DNA from: an uncultured Lachnospiraceae bacterium
GTDB lineage: Bacteria; Bacillota; Clostridia; Lachnospirales; Lachnospiraceae
Length of the DNA: 15,870 nucleotides
Assembly (NCBI GenBank): GCA_949051815.1
Contig: CARQVR010000072.1
Location: forward strand, 1 to 15,870
Direction of reading: 5' to 3'
Part shown: positions 1-6,594 of the stretch, one piece after another
How positions within the stretch are numbered: the stretch's first letter is position 1
Layout of the letters: every line of letters starts with the position of its first letter
Position numbers and translations under genes: made by a program
The notes under the pieces: model-generated
Database searches by the model: none
The model's input: the letters and a program-made list of their open reading frames with translations, nothing else
What the model was told of the DNA's origin: nothing

Positions 1-55
1 AGAAGGACAGGGAATGGGCTTTTGGACACGGGTTCGACTCCCGTCTGGTCCATCA
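1..55 (+). ncRNA. ssrA: tmRNA 3' end (partial, 5' part outside window)
   Basis: A T-arm is visible: stem ACGGG (28-32), loop TTCGACT (33-39), stem CCCGT (40-44). It is followed by a 7-nt acceptor strand CTGGTCC (45-51) and discriminator A52. The block TTTTGGACACGGGTTCGACT closely follows the tmRNA 3' pattern (E. coli has TTTCGGACGCGGGTTC). T49 is placed to form the G3-U70 wobble that makes tmRNA an alanyl-tRNA synthetase substrate. The next bases are TCA rather than CCA, so CCA would have to be added after transcription. tmRNA rescues stalled ribosomes. A tRNA-Ala would share the G-U pair, but the sequence before the T-arm does not look like a tRNA anticodon arm. The tag-coding region and 5' acceptor strand lie outside the window. 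Confidence 0.8.
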
Positions 56-58
56 GTG

Positions 59-108
59 AAAAGTTCTTAAAACGCTTGCCATGCAGGCTTTTAGGAACTT
101 TTCTTTTT
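59..108 (+). terminator. Intrinsic terminator of the tmRNA gene
   Basis: AAAAGTTCTTAAAA (59-72) pairs with TTTTAGGAACTTTT (89-102) over 14 bp with one G-U wobble. The loop is about 16 nt and can form a small inner TTGC/GCAG stem. A run of T follows (104-108). It starts 4 nt after the tmRNA end and separates it from the chemoreceptor promoter. Confidence 0.88.
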
Positions 109-141
109 GGACGCTTTCTGGTGTTACTGTTCACAATTCGC

Positions 142-170
142 TGGACATCGTTACCATTTGGCGGTAAAAT
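142..170 (+). promoter_or_regulatory. Sigma-A type promoter for the chemoreceptor gene
   Basis: -35 TGGACA (142-147) and -10 TAAAAT (165-170), each 5 of 6 to consensus, are separated by exactly 17 nt. The predicted transcription start near 177 gives a leader of about 40 nt before the ATG at 217. No sigma-D (motility) type promoter was recognised here. Confidence 0.6.
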
Positions 171-216
171 AAGAAGAAATATGGTGAACTTTTACCAAGG
201 GGAGAGAGGATGTATA

Positions 217-1941
217 ATGGCGGAAGAAAAAAGGGTTATGAAGAGCGGGGGCAGGGGGAATGTTCTGAATTCCCTGCGGACAAAGATTGTCGGGGTTATG
301 GTGCTGGCGATGGTTATTCTGGCGGTATGTCTTTCGGTTGTGCTGATCAGGAATCTGCGGATTCCGCTGATGAATCTCAACCAGACATATCTCTATGATC
401 TGGCGCTGGCCTACGGTGAAAAAATGCAGTCGGAGATTGAACAGAAGGGATATAATACGGCGACACACTATAACAATCTGGTGGATTCTCTTGGGGAGGT
501 CGGGCTGAAAGGTGTGGAATCGAGTTATGCCTATCTGGTGTCGTCGGACGGAACGATGCTCTACCATCCGACCAAGGATAAAGTCGGGCAGCCGGCAGAG
601 AATGAAGTGGTGAATGCCGTGGTGGCGGAGATCGCCACAGGCGTGGTTCCCGGGCCGAATGTTGTGGAGTATACGATTAACGGTTCCGCGAAGTACGCAG
701 CCTATTATGTGACGGAGAGAGGACATTGTATACTGGTAATCGCGGTGGATAAGGACGAACTGATGAGCACCGTGCACCGGGTTACGATTACGGGAACATG
801 CTGCACGGTTGTTATGGTTATCCTTGCCAGCATTATCGGATTTTTCTTTGTAAGCAGGATTATAAAGCCTATCATTACGGTGACAGGTGTGGTGGGACAG
901 CTGGCGCATATGGATTTCTCTGAGATTGAGGGGCAGGAGAAGCTGACGGCGCGGTCGGATGAGACGGGGCAGATGAGCCGGGCCGTGGCAGAGCTTCGGA
1001 GACAGCTTGTAGAGGTGGTGACGGATCTGCGCAGGCAGAGCGAAACACTGTTTGAGGCTTCCGACGTGCTAAACAGCAACGCCTCCGAGACGGCGACCAC
1101 AGTGGAACAGGTGGAGAAAGCAGTTTCGGAAATATCCGACGGTGCGTCTTCTCAGGCGGATGAGACACAGAAGGCCACGGAGAATGTGATTCTCATGGGC
1201 AGTATGGTGGAGGAGACGGGCAGACAGGTGGAGGAACTGACCGACAATGCCAACGATATGAGAAAGTCCGGCGACGAAGCGTTTGAGACATTGCAGAATC
1301 TGGAGAAAATTAACGATAAGGCCAGAGCGGCCATTGATGTGATCTATGAGCAGACAAACACGACAAACGAGTCGGCTATGAAGATCAGGGAGGCCACTTC
1401 TCTGATTACTTCCATTGCGGAGGAGACGAATCTGTTATCCCTGAATGCCAGCATAGAGGCGGCAAGAGCGGGCGAACAGGGAAGAGGATTTGCGGTGGTG
1501 GCAAGCCAGATTCAGAAGCTGGCCGAGCAGTCCAATGAATCTGCCAGACAGATTGAGAATATCATTGATTCCCTGATCGAGGATTCCCAGAAGTCCGTGG
1601 CGACGATGGAGGATGTGAAGAAGATCATGGAGAGCCAGAGCGAGAGCGTAGGCCGGACAAACGAGCGCTTTACACAGGTAAGGCAGGGCATTACCCAGTC
1701 CCTTGAGGGTGTGAATCAAATTGCGGATAAGACGAGACGGATGGATGAGGCCAGAGTGAATGTGGTGGATGTGGTACAGAATCTGACGGCTATCGCTGAG
1801 GAAAATGCGGCGAGTACGGAAGAGACTTCCGCTTCCGTCACGGAAGTGAGCACCATCGTGTACAGCATTTCCGAAAATGCGACGAAGCTCAAGGAGGTGG
1901 CGGAGCATCTGGAACAGAGTATGAGTATTTTCAAAATCTGA
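217..1941 (+). CDS. Methyl-accepting chemotaxis protein with single-Cache-type sensor
   Basis: This is a transmembrane chemoreceptor of 574 residues. A first membrane helix spans about 22-45. An extracellular sensor (46-188) carries YAYLVSSDGTMLYHP, typical of single Cache domains that bind small ligands. A second helix spans about 189-213, then a HAMP linker (about 212-265) and a long cytoplasmic four-helix signalling domain. The conserved hairpin tip that contacts CheA/CheW is at 401-427 (EETNLLSLNASIEAARAGE, then QGRGFAVVA). The C-terminus ends in SMSIFKI, with no NWETF-like CheR docking peptide. The start chosen is ATG 217, preceded by GGGGAGAGAGGA with a 6-nt gap. The frame is open back into the tmRNA, but the upstream ATG 181 has no comparable site. 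The stop lies 22 nt before the next gene, so the two are probably co-transcribed. No cheA, cheW or flagellar gene is nearby. The ligand is not predictable. Confidence 0.93.
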   Translation: MAEEKRVMKSGGRGNVLNSLRTKIVGVMVLAMVILAVCLSVVLIRNLRIPLMNLNQTYLYDLALAYGEKMQSEIEQKGYNTATHYNNLVDSLGEVGLKGVESSYAYLVSSDGTMLYHPTKDKVGQPAENEVVNAVVAEIATGVVPGPNVVEYTINGSAKYAAYYVTERGHCILVIAVDKDELMSTVHRVTITGTCCTVVMVILASIIGFFFVSRIIKPIITVTGVVGQLAHMDFSEIEGQEKLTARSDETGQMSRAVAELRRQLVEVVTDLRRQSETLFEASDVLNSNASETATTVEQVEKAVSEISDGASSQADETQKATENVILMGSMVEETGRQVEELTDNANDMRKSGDEAFETLQNLEKINDKARAAIDVIYEQTNTTNESAMKIREATSLITSIAEETNLLSLNASIEAARAGEQGRGFAVVASQIQKLAEQSNESARQIENIIDSLIEDSQKSVATMEDVKKIMESQSESVGRTNERFTQVRQGITQSLEGVNQIADKTRRMDEARVNVVDVVQNLTAIAEENAASTEETSASVTEVSTIVYSISENATKLKEVAEHLEQSMSIFKI

Positions 1942-1963
1942 CGGACATCTCTGAGAGGTATTT

Positions 1964-2530
1964 ATGGAAAAGCGTGAGGACGATCTGGTCGTCGGCGGTT
2001 ATCGTTTTGCCACGATAGCGGATGCGGAGACGGCCAGAATGGAAGTTAAAAAGGTGGAAAATCTGGAGGAGCGGCTCGATTACCGCAAGCCCCAGAATGT
2101 ATTGCTTGTCTATAACAGGGCGGTGGAAAATCAGGTGTTTCTGACACCTATCGGGCTGGGGTATCTGCAAAAGATGCAGAAGGAGATGGCGAAGTGGGGG
2201 GTGCCGGTGGATAAAATACAGCCGGTGCCGCTTCGCGGGACATTCAGCAACAAAACGGCAAACAGCCGCTCCATCAGGATGAGTGTTGCCAACAGACACC
2301 CGGAATATCAGGGACGGTTCGTAACGTCCGTGCTGATCAATGTAGTGCTGGTGATTCTTGTGGCGGCGATGTTTGTGATTGCGTGGAACAGTGAAACGCC
2401 CAACATAGTGAATTACAGGCAGGCAGTGGTAAATGAATATTCGGAGTGGGAGCAGGAGCTTTCCAGACGGGAGCAGGCCGTCCGGGAGGCGCAGCGCAAA
2501 CTGGAATCCGATAAGTTAAATGAGCAGTAA
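1964..2530 (+). CDS. Small single-span membrane protein of unknown function, paired with the chemoreceptor
   Basis: The family is not recognised. The product has 188 residues and no signal peptide. Residues 1-118 are polar and charged, with a mixed alpha/beta look (about 45-62 is strand-like, KPQNVLLVYNRAVENQVFL; 63-76 is helical). One strongly hydrophobic segment at about 119-141 is a clear membrane span. The remaining tail (150-186) is rich in E, R, K and Q with heptad character, a likely coiled coil. Basic residues before the span suggest the N-terminal part is cytoplasmic and the tail outside. The start ATG 1964 follows GAGAGG with about 7 nt spacing. It lies 22 nt after the chemoreceptor stop with no terminator between, so it is likely in the same transcript. 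Possible roles include a partner or scaffold of the receptor, but this rests on position only. Confidence 0.75.
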   Translation: MEKREDDLVVGGYRFATIADAETARMEVKKVENLEERLDYRKPQNVLLVYNRAVENQVFLTPIGLGYLQKMQKEMAKWGVPVDKIQPVPLRGTFSNKTANSRSIRMSVANRHPEYQGRFVTSVLINVVLVILVAAMFVIAWNSETPNIVNYRQAVVNEYSEWEQELSRREQAVREAQRKLESDKLNEQ

Positions 2531-2564
2531 CGGGTAGTTAAAGGAACAATGACGTAACAATTCA

Positions 2565-2589
2565 GGACTTTGCACTTGCTGCAAAGTCC
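2565..2589 (+). other. Perfect 10-bp hairpin after the chemoreceptor operon
   Basis: GGACTTTGCA (2565-2574) and TGCAAAGTCC (2580-2589) form a perfect 10-bp stem with a 5-nt CTTGC loop. No T-run follows (next bases GTGAGAATG), so it is not a standard intrinsic terminator on the + strand. It may be a 3'-end stabiliser, a processing site or a protein-binding palindrome. It is the first of three structured elements in the 178-nt gap before the response regulator. No convincing promoter was found in that gap. Confidence 0.6.
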
Positions 2590-2613
2590 GTGAGAATGTG
2601 TAGAGATTGAGAA

Positions 2614-2690
2614 GAATCCGGTCTCTTTGCCGAAGGCAAAACTGGAATAGACCGGATTCCGTAACTAGAAGCCGAAGGCTGAATAGTTAC
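2614..2690 (+). promoter_or_regulatory. Two consecutive nested hairpins in the leader of the response regulator
   Basis: Element A: outer stem GAATCCGGTCT (2614-2624) with AGACCGGATTC (2649-2659), 11 bp perfect, encloses TTTGCCGAAGGCAAA (2626-2640), a 6-bp stem with a GAA triloop. Element B: outer stem GTAACTA (2661-2667) with TAGTTAC (2684-2690), 7 bp perfect, encloses AGCCGAAGGCT (2670-2680), again with a GAA triloop. B ends directly before the AGAGAGGA ribosome binding site (2691-2698) of the next gene. Two adjacent nested hairpins with the same apical motif suggest a structured RNA leader that affects translation or stability, or a repeat family. No known riboswitch class was recognised. 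Confidence 0.6.
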
Positions 2691-2708
2691 AGAGAGGAAT
2701 GGCGGTAT

Positions 2709-3386
2709 ATGGATAAGTCGAAGATCCTTGTGGTGGACGATGAGAGCCGTATGCGTAAGCTGGTTCGGGATTTTCTGGTGAAAAATAATTATGAGGTTGT
2801 AGAAGCGGCTGACGGAGAGGAGGCGCTCGACCTCTTTTTTCAAAAAAACGATATGGATCTGGTGATTTTGGACGTGATGATGCCTAAGATGGACGGCTGG
2901 CAGGTCTGCAGGGAAATCCGCGCATACTCCAAGGTTCCTATTATCATGCTCACGGCCAAATCTGATGAGAGAGACGAGCTTTTGGGCTTTGAGCTGGGGG
3001 TGGACGAATATATTTCCAAGCCTTTCAGCCCGAAAATTCTTGTGGCGCGGGTGGAGGCGATCCTTCGGAGAACCGGTCAGGCCGGGGCAGAGATGATCGT
3101 GGAGGCGGGCGGCATCCGTCTTGACAAGCAGGCGCACAGTGTGACGGTGGATGGAAGCCCGATAGATTTGAGTTACAAAGAGTTTGAATTGCTCGCCTAT
3201 TTTATGGAAAATAAAGGGATTGCCCTTTCCCGGGAAAAGATTTTGAACAGTGTATGGAATTACGATTATTTTGGCGATGCAAGAACGATTGACACCCATG
3301 TGAAAAAGCTGCGCAGCAAGATGGGAGAGAAGGGCGAGCTGATCAAAACGATCTGGGGTATGGGATATAAATTCGAGGTGGAATAA
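2709..3386 (+). CDS. OmpR/PhoB-family response regulator
   Basis: The product has 225 residues, standard for the family. The N-terminal receiver (about 5-120) has the acidic pair D10-D11, phospho-acceptor D55 in VILDVMMPKMDG, T82 and K104 in SKPF. The C-terminal winged-helix DNA-binding domain (about 128-225) has the usual recognition region DARTIDTHVKKLRSKMG and ends in TIWGMGYKFEVE. When phosphorylated by a histidine kinase it should bind promoter repeats and change transcription. The start chosen is ATG 2709 (MDKSKILVVDDE), which begins right before the first receiver strand. The frame is open upstream to 2607, but that stretch is the hairpin leader and is unlikely to be translated. A purine-rich AGAGAGGA lies about 10 nt upstream. 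The stop is 61 nt before the hybrid kinase, which makes that kinase the positional partner. The orphan membrane kinase at 13243 is the more usual type of partner for an OmpR regulator. Confidence 0.92.
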   Translation: MDKSKILVVDDESRMRKLVRDFLVKNNYEVVEAADGEEALDLFFQKNDMDLVILDVMMPKMDGWQVCREIRAYSKVPIIMLTAKSDERDELLGFELGVDEYISKPFSPKILVARVEAILRRTGQAGAEMIVEAGGIRLDKQAHSVTVDGSPIDLSYKEFELLAYFMENKGIALSREKILNSVWNYDYFGDARTIDTHVKKLRSKMGEKGELIKTIWGMGYKFEVE

Positions 3387-3447
3387 AGTGACAGCAGGGC
3401 AGGACGTCAAGTCCGGAATGCCGGATACAGTCATTGGGAGGTGGGAA

Positions 3448-6432
3448 ATGTCTAAGCGCTGGTTTTATAAGGAAGAATTATTTCTTACTGCGGAGGAACA
3501 GAGTCTTTCTGATGAAAATCAGGACAGGATTATAGAGCTGCTAGGTAAAAATGTGGCGGTCGGTGTGGTCGGCGGATTTTACGAGGAGGGATATCCTGTC
3601 TGTTTTATCAGCTCTTTTGCACTCAACAATATAGGGATGACCTTTGAAGCGTTTATGGAAAAAACAGGCGGCAGCTTTCTGCAGGCTGTCTATGAGCCCG
3701 ACCGGAAAATATTTACGGAAGTTTTTCTTCCCGGAGAGGAGGAAAACAGGGAATATCGTATCGTAAACGGCAGGGGCGAGCCGGTGTGGGTTCGTGAGAT
3801 CCGGATGGAGTCTGTTGCGGGCGATGGCAGGAGAATCTGGATCAGCGCAGTCAGGCTGATTGATGCGGAGCGAAGGGACAGCCAGTTGTCCAATGAGGCG
3901 TTCCGGATGCTGCGGGACAGTTATTTCAGAATCAGTGAGGTGAATCTGAATAAGAATACCGTTGTGGATCTGAAATTCGTGGAGAGTGAAGCCCTGGAGG
4001 TAGAGCGGTTAAACGGTGATTTCAGAATGACCGTCGCATCCTGCGCGCAGAACCATGTGGAGGAAAAGGACCGGGTCAGCTTTACTAATGTTATGTCGGC
4101 GGAAAACCTGAAAAGAGTATTTCTGGATGACGCTTCCCCCATTCATTTCAGCTATCTGCGTCTGGTGGAGGGCGAGTGGAAATGGGTGCGGACCGATCTG
4201 GTACCGGTGGAAAATTTCAGTGAAGAAAATGCCAGATTGATGTGGTATGTAAAAAATATCACGGAGGAAAAGGCCAAAGAGACAGAGATGACAGATCAGA
4301 TGCTGCGAAAAAATGCGGAACTGTTTCAGGCCAAGAAGGAACTGGAGGAAGCAAATGCGAAGATCCGGGAGTCGAACGAAAAACTGCGCCGCGCGCTGAG
4401 CGTGGAGGAGCAGTACCGGCAGGCGATTGTCTCCGAGGCGGTCTTTGTGTTTAATGTGAACGTAACGAAAAATCTGATAGAGGAAGAGTTCTATGAGCTC
4501 GTAAACGGAGAGATGGAGCCGGTGCTGTCCCGTATGGGAATGCAGGCGCCCTGCAATGCGGATGACTTTTTTCTGCGCTGGGGGAAGGAGCGCATTTTCC
4601 CGGAGGACAGGGAAGTCTATGTGCAGACCATCAACACGAGACACCTGCTGGAAGCTTATGAACGGGGTGAGAATGAGCTGATCATGGAAATCGAGACTTC
4701 CGGTGCGGATGAGCAGCCTCTGGTTTTAAGACACACGATTCTGCTCACGAAGAACGGTATCAGCGGTGACATTCTGGCGCTCAACACGGCCAAGGATATC
4801 ACGGATATCCGCAGGAAGGACAGGGAGACGAAGAAAGCGCTGCTAGACGCTTACGAGGTAGCGGACAGGGCAAGCTGTGCCAAAACGGATTTCCTTTCCA
4901 AAATGTCCCATGATATCAGGACGCCCATGAACGCGATTATCGGCATGACGGCTATCGCAGCGACCAAGCTTCACGATCCTGACGGGATGGAGGAATGCCT
5001 CGCAAAGGTTTCGACGGCGAGCCAGCACCTGCTCTCGCTCATAAATGAGGTGCTCGACATGAGCAGGATCGAGTCGGGTGCGCTGACGCTTGACGAGGAG
5101 GAGTTTAACCTTCTGAATATTATAGACAGCATGGTGAATATGCTTTCGGCTGCCGCGCGGGATAAGAAGCAGAAAATCGTATTTCGCGCCCATGGTGTTC
5201 AGAATACCAATGTGCGGGGAGATGCGAGACGACTGCAGCAGATCTTCGCGAATGTGATAAGCAATTCTATCAAATATACCGGAGAGGGAGGGGCAATCAG
5301 CATAGAAATTACGGAAAAACCCTCACCGCAGGAGCATGTCGGATGTTATGAGTTCATATTTAAGGATAATGGCATCGGCATGACAGAGGAGTTTTTAGAG
5401 CATATTTATGATCCCTTTGAGCGGGCGGATGACGTGCGCACCAGCAAGATTCAGGGCACAGGGCTTGGCATGACCATCAGCCGGAATATTGTCCAGATGA
5501 TGGGCGGAGATATTCAGATTGAGAGCGAATTGGGAATCGGGACGATTGTAACGGTTACCGTGCCGTTAAAGTATCAGGTACCGGGCGTGGTAAATAGGGA
5601 AGACCTTGCGGGAAGGACGGTTCTGGTGGTGGATGACTCACCTTTTGCCGGGGAGACAACCAATGTTCTTTTGAGCAATCTTGGAATGCGCGGTGAGTGG
5701 GTGCAGTCCGGAGAAGAAGCGTTAGACTATATGAAGGAAAAACGGCGGAAATTGGAAGATGTTTTTGCCATTTTGCTGGATGTGAATATGCCGGGTATGA
5801 ACGGTATGGAGACAGCGAAGGCGATCCGCAGACAGGAAGGCGTGGAAATTCCGATTATTCTCGTTTCCGCTCACGAGTGGGTGGATATCGAGGTGGAAGC
5901 GCGGCTGGTCGGCGTAAACGCGTTTATCAAGAAACCGTTTGATAAGACCAGACTGTTAACGGCGTTCCGGAATTTTATTCCCAGAGAGGTAGTAAAACCG
6001 GCGGAAGGGACGCTCGAACAGATTGGAGAGGCGGACTATTCCGACAAACGGATTCTGGTGGTGGAGGATAACGATTTAAACAGGGAAATCGCCACGGAGA
6101 TCCTTTCCATGACGGGCGCTATGATCGAGACTGCGGAAAACGGAAAGGAAGCCGTAGATATGGTGCTCGCCTCCGAGGAGGGATATTATGATCTGATTCT
6201 CATGGACTTGCAGATGCCGGTCATGAACGGATATGAGGCGACGACGGCGCTGCGCGCCATGGACAGAGGGGACGCCAAAAAGATTCCCATTGTGGCCATG
6301 ACGGCGAACGCCTTTTTGGAAGATATTCAGCAGTCGAAAGCCTGCGGCATGAACGAACATATGTCAAAGCCATTGGATATTGATCAGCTCCAGCGGATGC
6401 TGGCGAGATGGCTTTGTGCAAAAAGAACATAA
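3448..6432 (+). CDS. Soluble hybrid histidine kinase with PAS-like sensor regions and two receivers
   Basis: The product has 994 residues with no signal peptide or membrane span, so a cytoplasmic sensor is expected. The N-terminal half holds three PAS-like segments (about 25-140, 150-275, 320-455). The second is followed by a coiled coil (about 275-320). Then come a HisKA domain with H488 in MSHDIRTPMNAI, and an ATPase domain with N602/N606 (N box), D640-NGIGM (G1), YDPFERA (F box) and GTGLGM at 670-675 (G2). Receiver 1 has D729/D730, phospho-site D778 and K829. Receiver 2 has E873/D874, phospho-site D920, T952 and K974. There is no Hpt or DNA-binding output domain, so a separate phosphotransfer protein may be needed. 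ATG 3448 was chosen because GGGAGG ends 6 nt upstream. A GTG at 3388 is also in frame behind a GAGGTGG, so 20 extra residues are possible. A small TCCGG/CCGGA hairpin (3412-3425) lies just before the chosen binding site. The signal sensed is unknown. Confidence 0.9.
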   Translation: MSKRWFYKEELFLTAEEQSLSDENQDRIIELLGKNVAVGVVGGFYEEGYPVCFISSFALNNIGMTFEAFMEKTGGSFLQAVYEPDRKIFTEVFLPGEEENREYRIVNGRGEPVWVREIRMESVAGDGRRIWISAVRLIDAERRDSQLSNEAFRMLRDSYFRISEVNLNKNTVVDLKFVESEALEVERLNGDFRMTVASCAQNHVEEKDRVSFTNVMSAENLKRVFLDDASPIHFSYLRLVEGEWKWVRTDLVPVENFSEENARLMWYVKNITEEKAKETEMTDQMLRKNAELFQAKKELEEANAKIRESNEKLRRALSVEEQYRQAIVSEAVFVFNVNVTKNLIEEEFYELVNGEMEPVLSRMGMQAPCNADDFFLRWGKERIFPEDREVYVQTINTRHLLEAYERGENELIMEIETSGADEQPLVLRHTILLTKNGISGDILALNTAKDITDIRRKDRETKKALLDAYEVADRASCAKTDFLSKMSHDIRTPMNAIIGMTAIAATKLHDPDGMEECLAKVSTASQHLLSLINEVLDMSRIESGALTLDEEEFNLLNIIDSMVNMLSAAARDKKQKIVFRAHGVQNTNVRGDARRLQQIFANVISNSIKYTGEGGAISIEITEKPSPQEHVGCYEFIFKDNGIGMTEEFLEHIYDPFERADDVRTSKIQGTGLGMTISRNIVQMMGGDIQIESELGIGTIVTVTVPLKYQVPGVVNREDLAGRTVLVVDDSPFAGETTNVLLSNLGMRGEWVQSGEEALDYMKEKRRKLEDVFAILLDVNMPGMNGMETAKAIRRQEGVEIPIILVSAHEWVDIEVEARLVGVNAFIKKPFDKTRLLTAFRNFIPREVVKPAEGTLEQIGEADYSDKRILVVEDNDLNREIATEILSMTGAMIETAENGKEAVDMVLASEEGYYDLILMDLQMPVMNGYEATTALRAMDRGDAKKIPIVAMTANAFLEDIQQSKACGMNEHMSKPLDIDQLQRMLARWLCAKRT

Positions 6433-6439
6433 ACGAAAG

Positions 6440-6486
6440 AAGTGTCGGTTTCCGGAAAACAGGGAAACCGGCACTTTAATATTTTT
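6440..6486 (+). terminator. Intrinsic terminator after the hybrid kinase
   Basis: AAGTGTCGGTTTCC (6440-6453) pairs with GGAAACCGGCACTT (6463-6476), 14 bp with one G-U wobble and a 9-nt loop. The T-rich tail TTTAATATTTTT follows (6475-6486). It closes the regulator/kinase operon 8 nt after the kinase stop, so the efflux genes need their own promoter. Confidence 0.88.
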
Positions 6487-6514
6487 AAGAAAGATAAAAA
6501 AAATCTTAAATATG

Positions 6515-6555
6515 GTATGACATACTTTACTTTTACGGATAAATGGATGTATTCT
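6515..6555 (+). promoter_or_regulatory. Candidate operator palindrome and weak promoter of the efflux operon
   Basis: GTATGACATAC (6515-6525) is a perfect 5+1+5 palindrome in an AT-rich stretch. Just after it, TTTACT (6526-6531) and TATTCT (6550-6555) could be -35 and -10 boxes with an 18-nt spacer, each 4 of 6 to consensus. A second reading uses ATGACA (6517-6522) and TAAATG (6540-6545), with a 17-nt spacer. Since a terminator precedes it and the adaptor follows, a promoter must lie about here. Its exact boxes and the role of the palindrome are uncertain. Confidence 0.35.
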
Positions 6556-6594
6556 AAAAAACGGATATTGGGTTAAAGATTCGGAGGAGACAGG

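Noticed and set aside
1..216. Genomic island junction at the tmRNA 3' end, a common integrase target
   Set aside because: No integrase, att repeat or phage-like gene follows; an ordinary chemoreceptor operon starts right after the terminator, and no second copy of the tmRNA end is seen in the window.
151..909. A 252-codon minus-strand open frame opposite the chemoreceptor gene
   Set aside because: It overlaps a clear chemoreceptor reading frame, its composition (His, Arg, Ile rich) is that of an antisense shadow, and no ribosome binding site or promoter supports it.
2565..2589. Reading the perfect hairpin as an intrinsic terminator
   Set aside because: No T-run follows on the plus strand, so termination is not supported; it is listed as a hairpin of unknown role.
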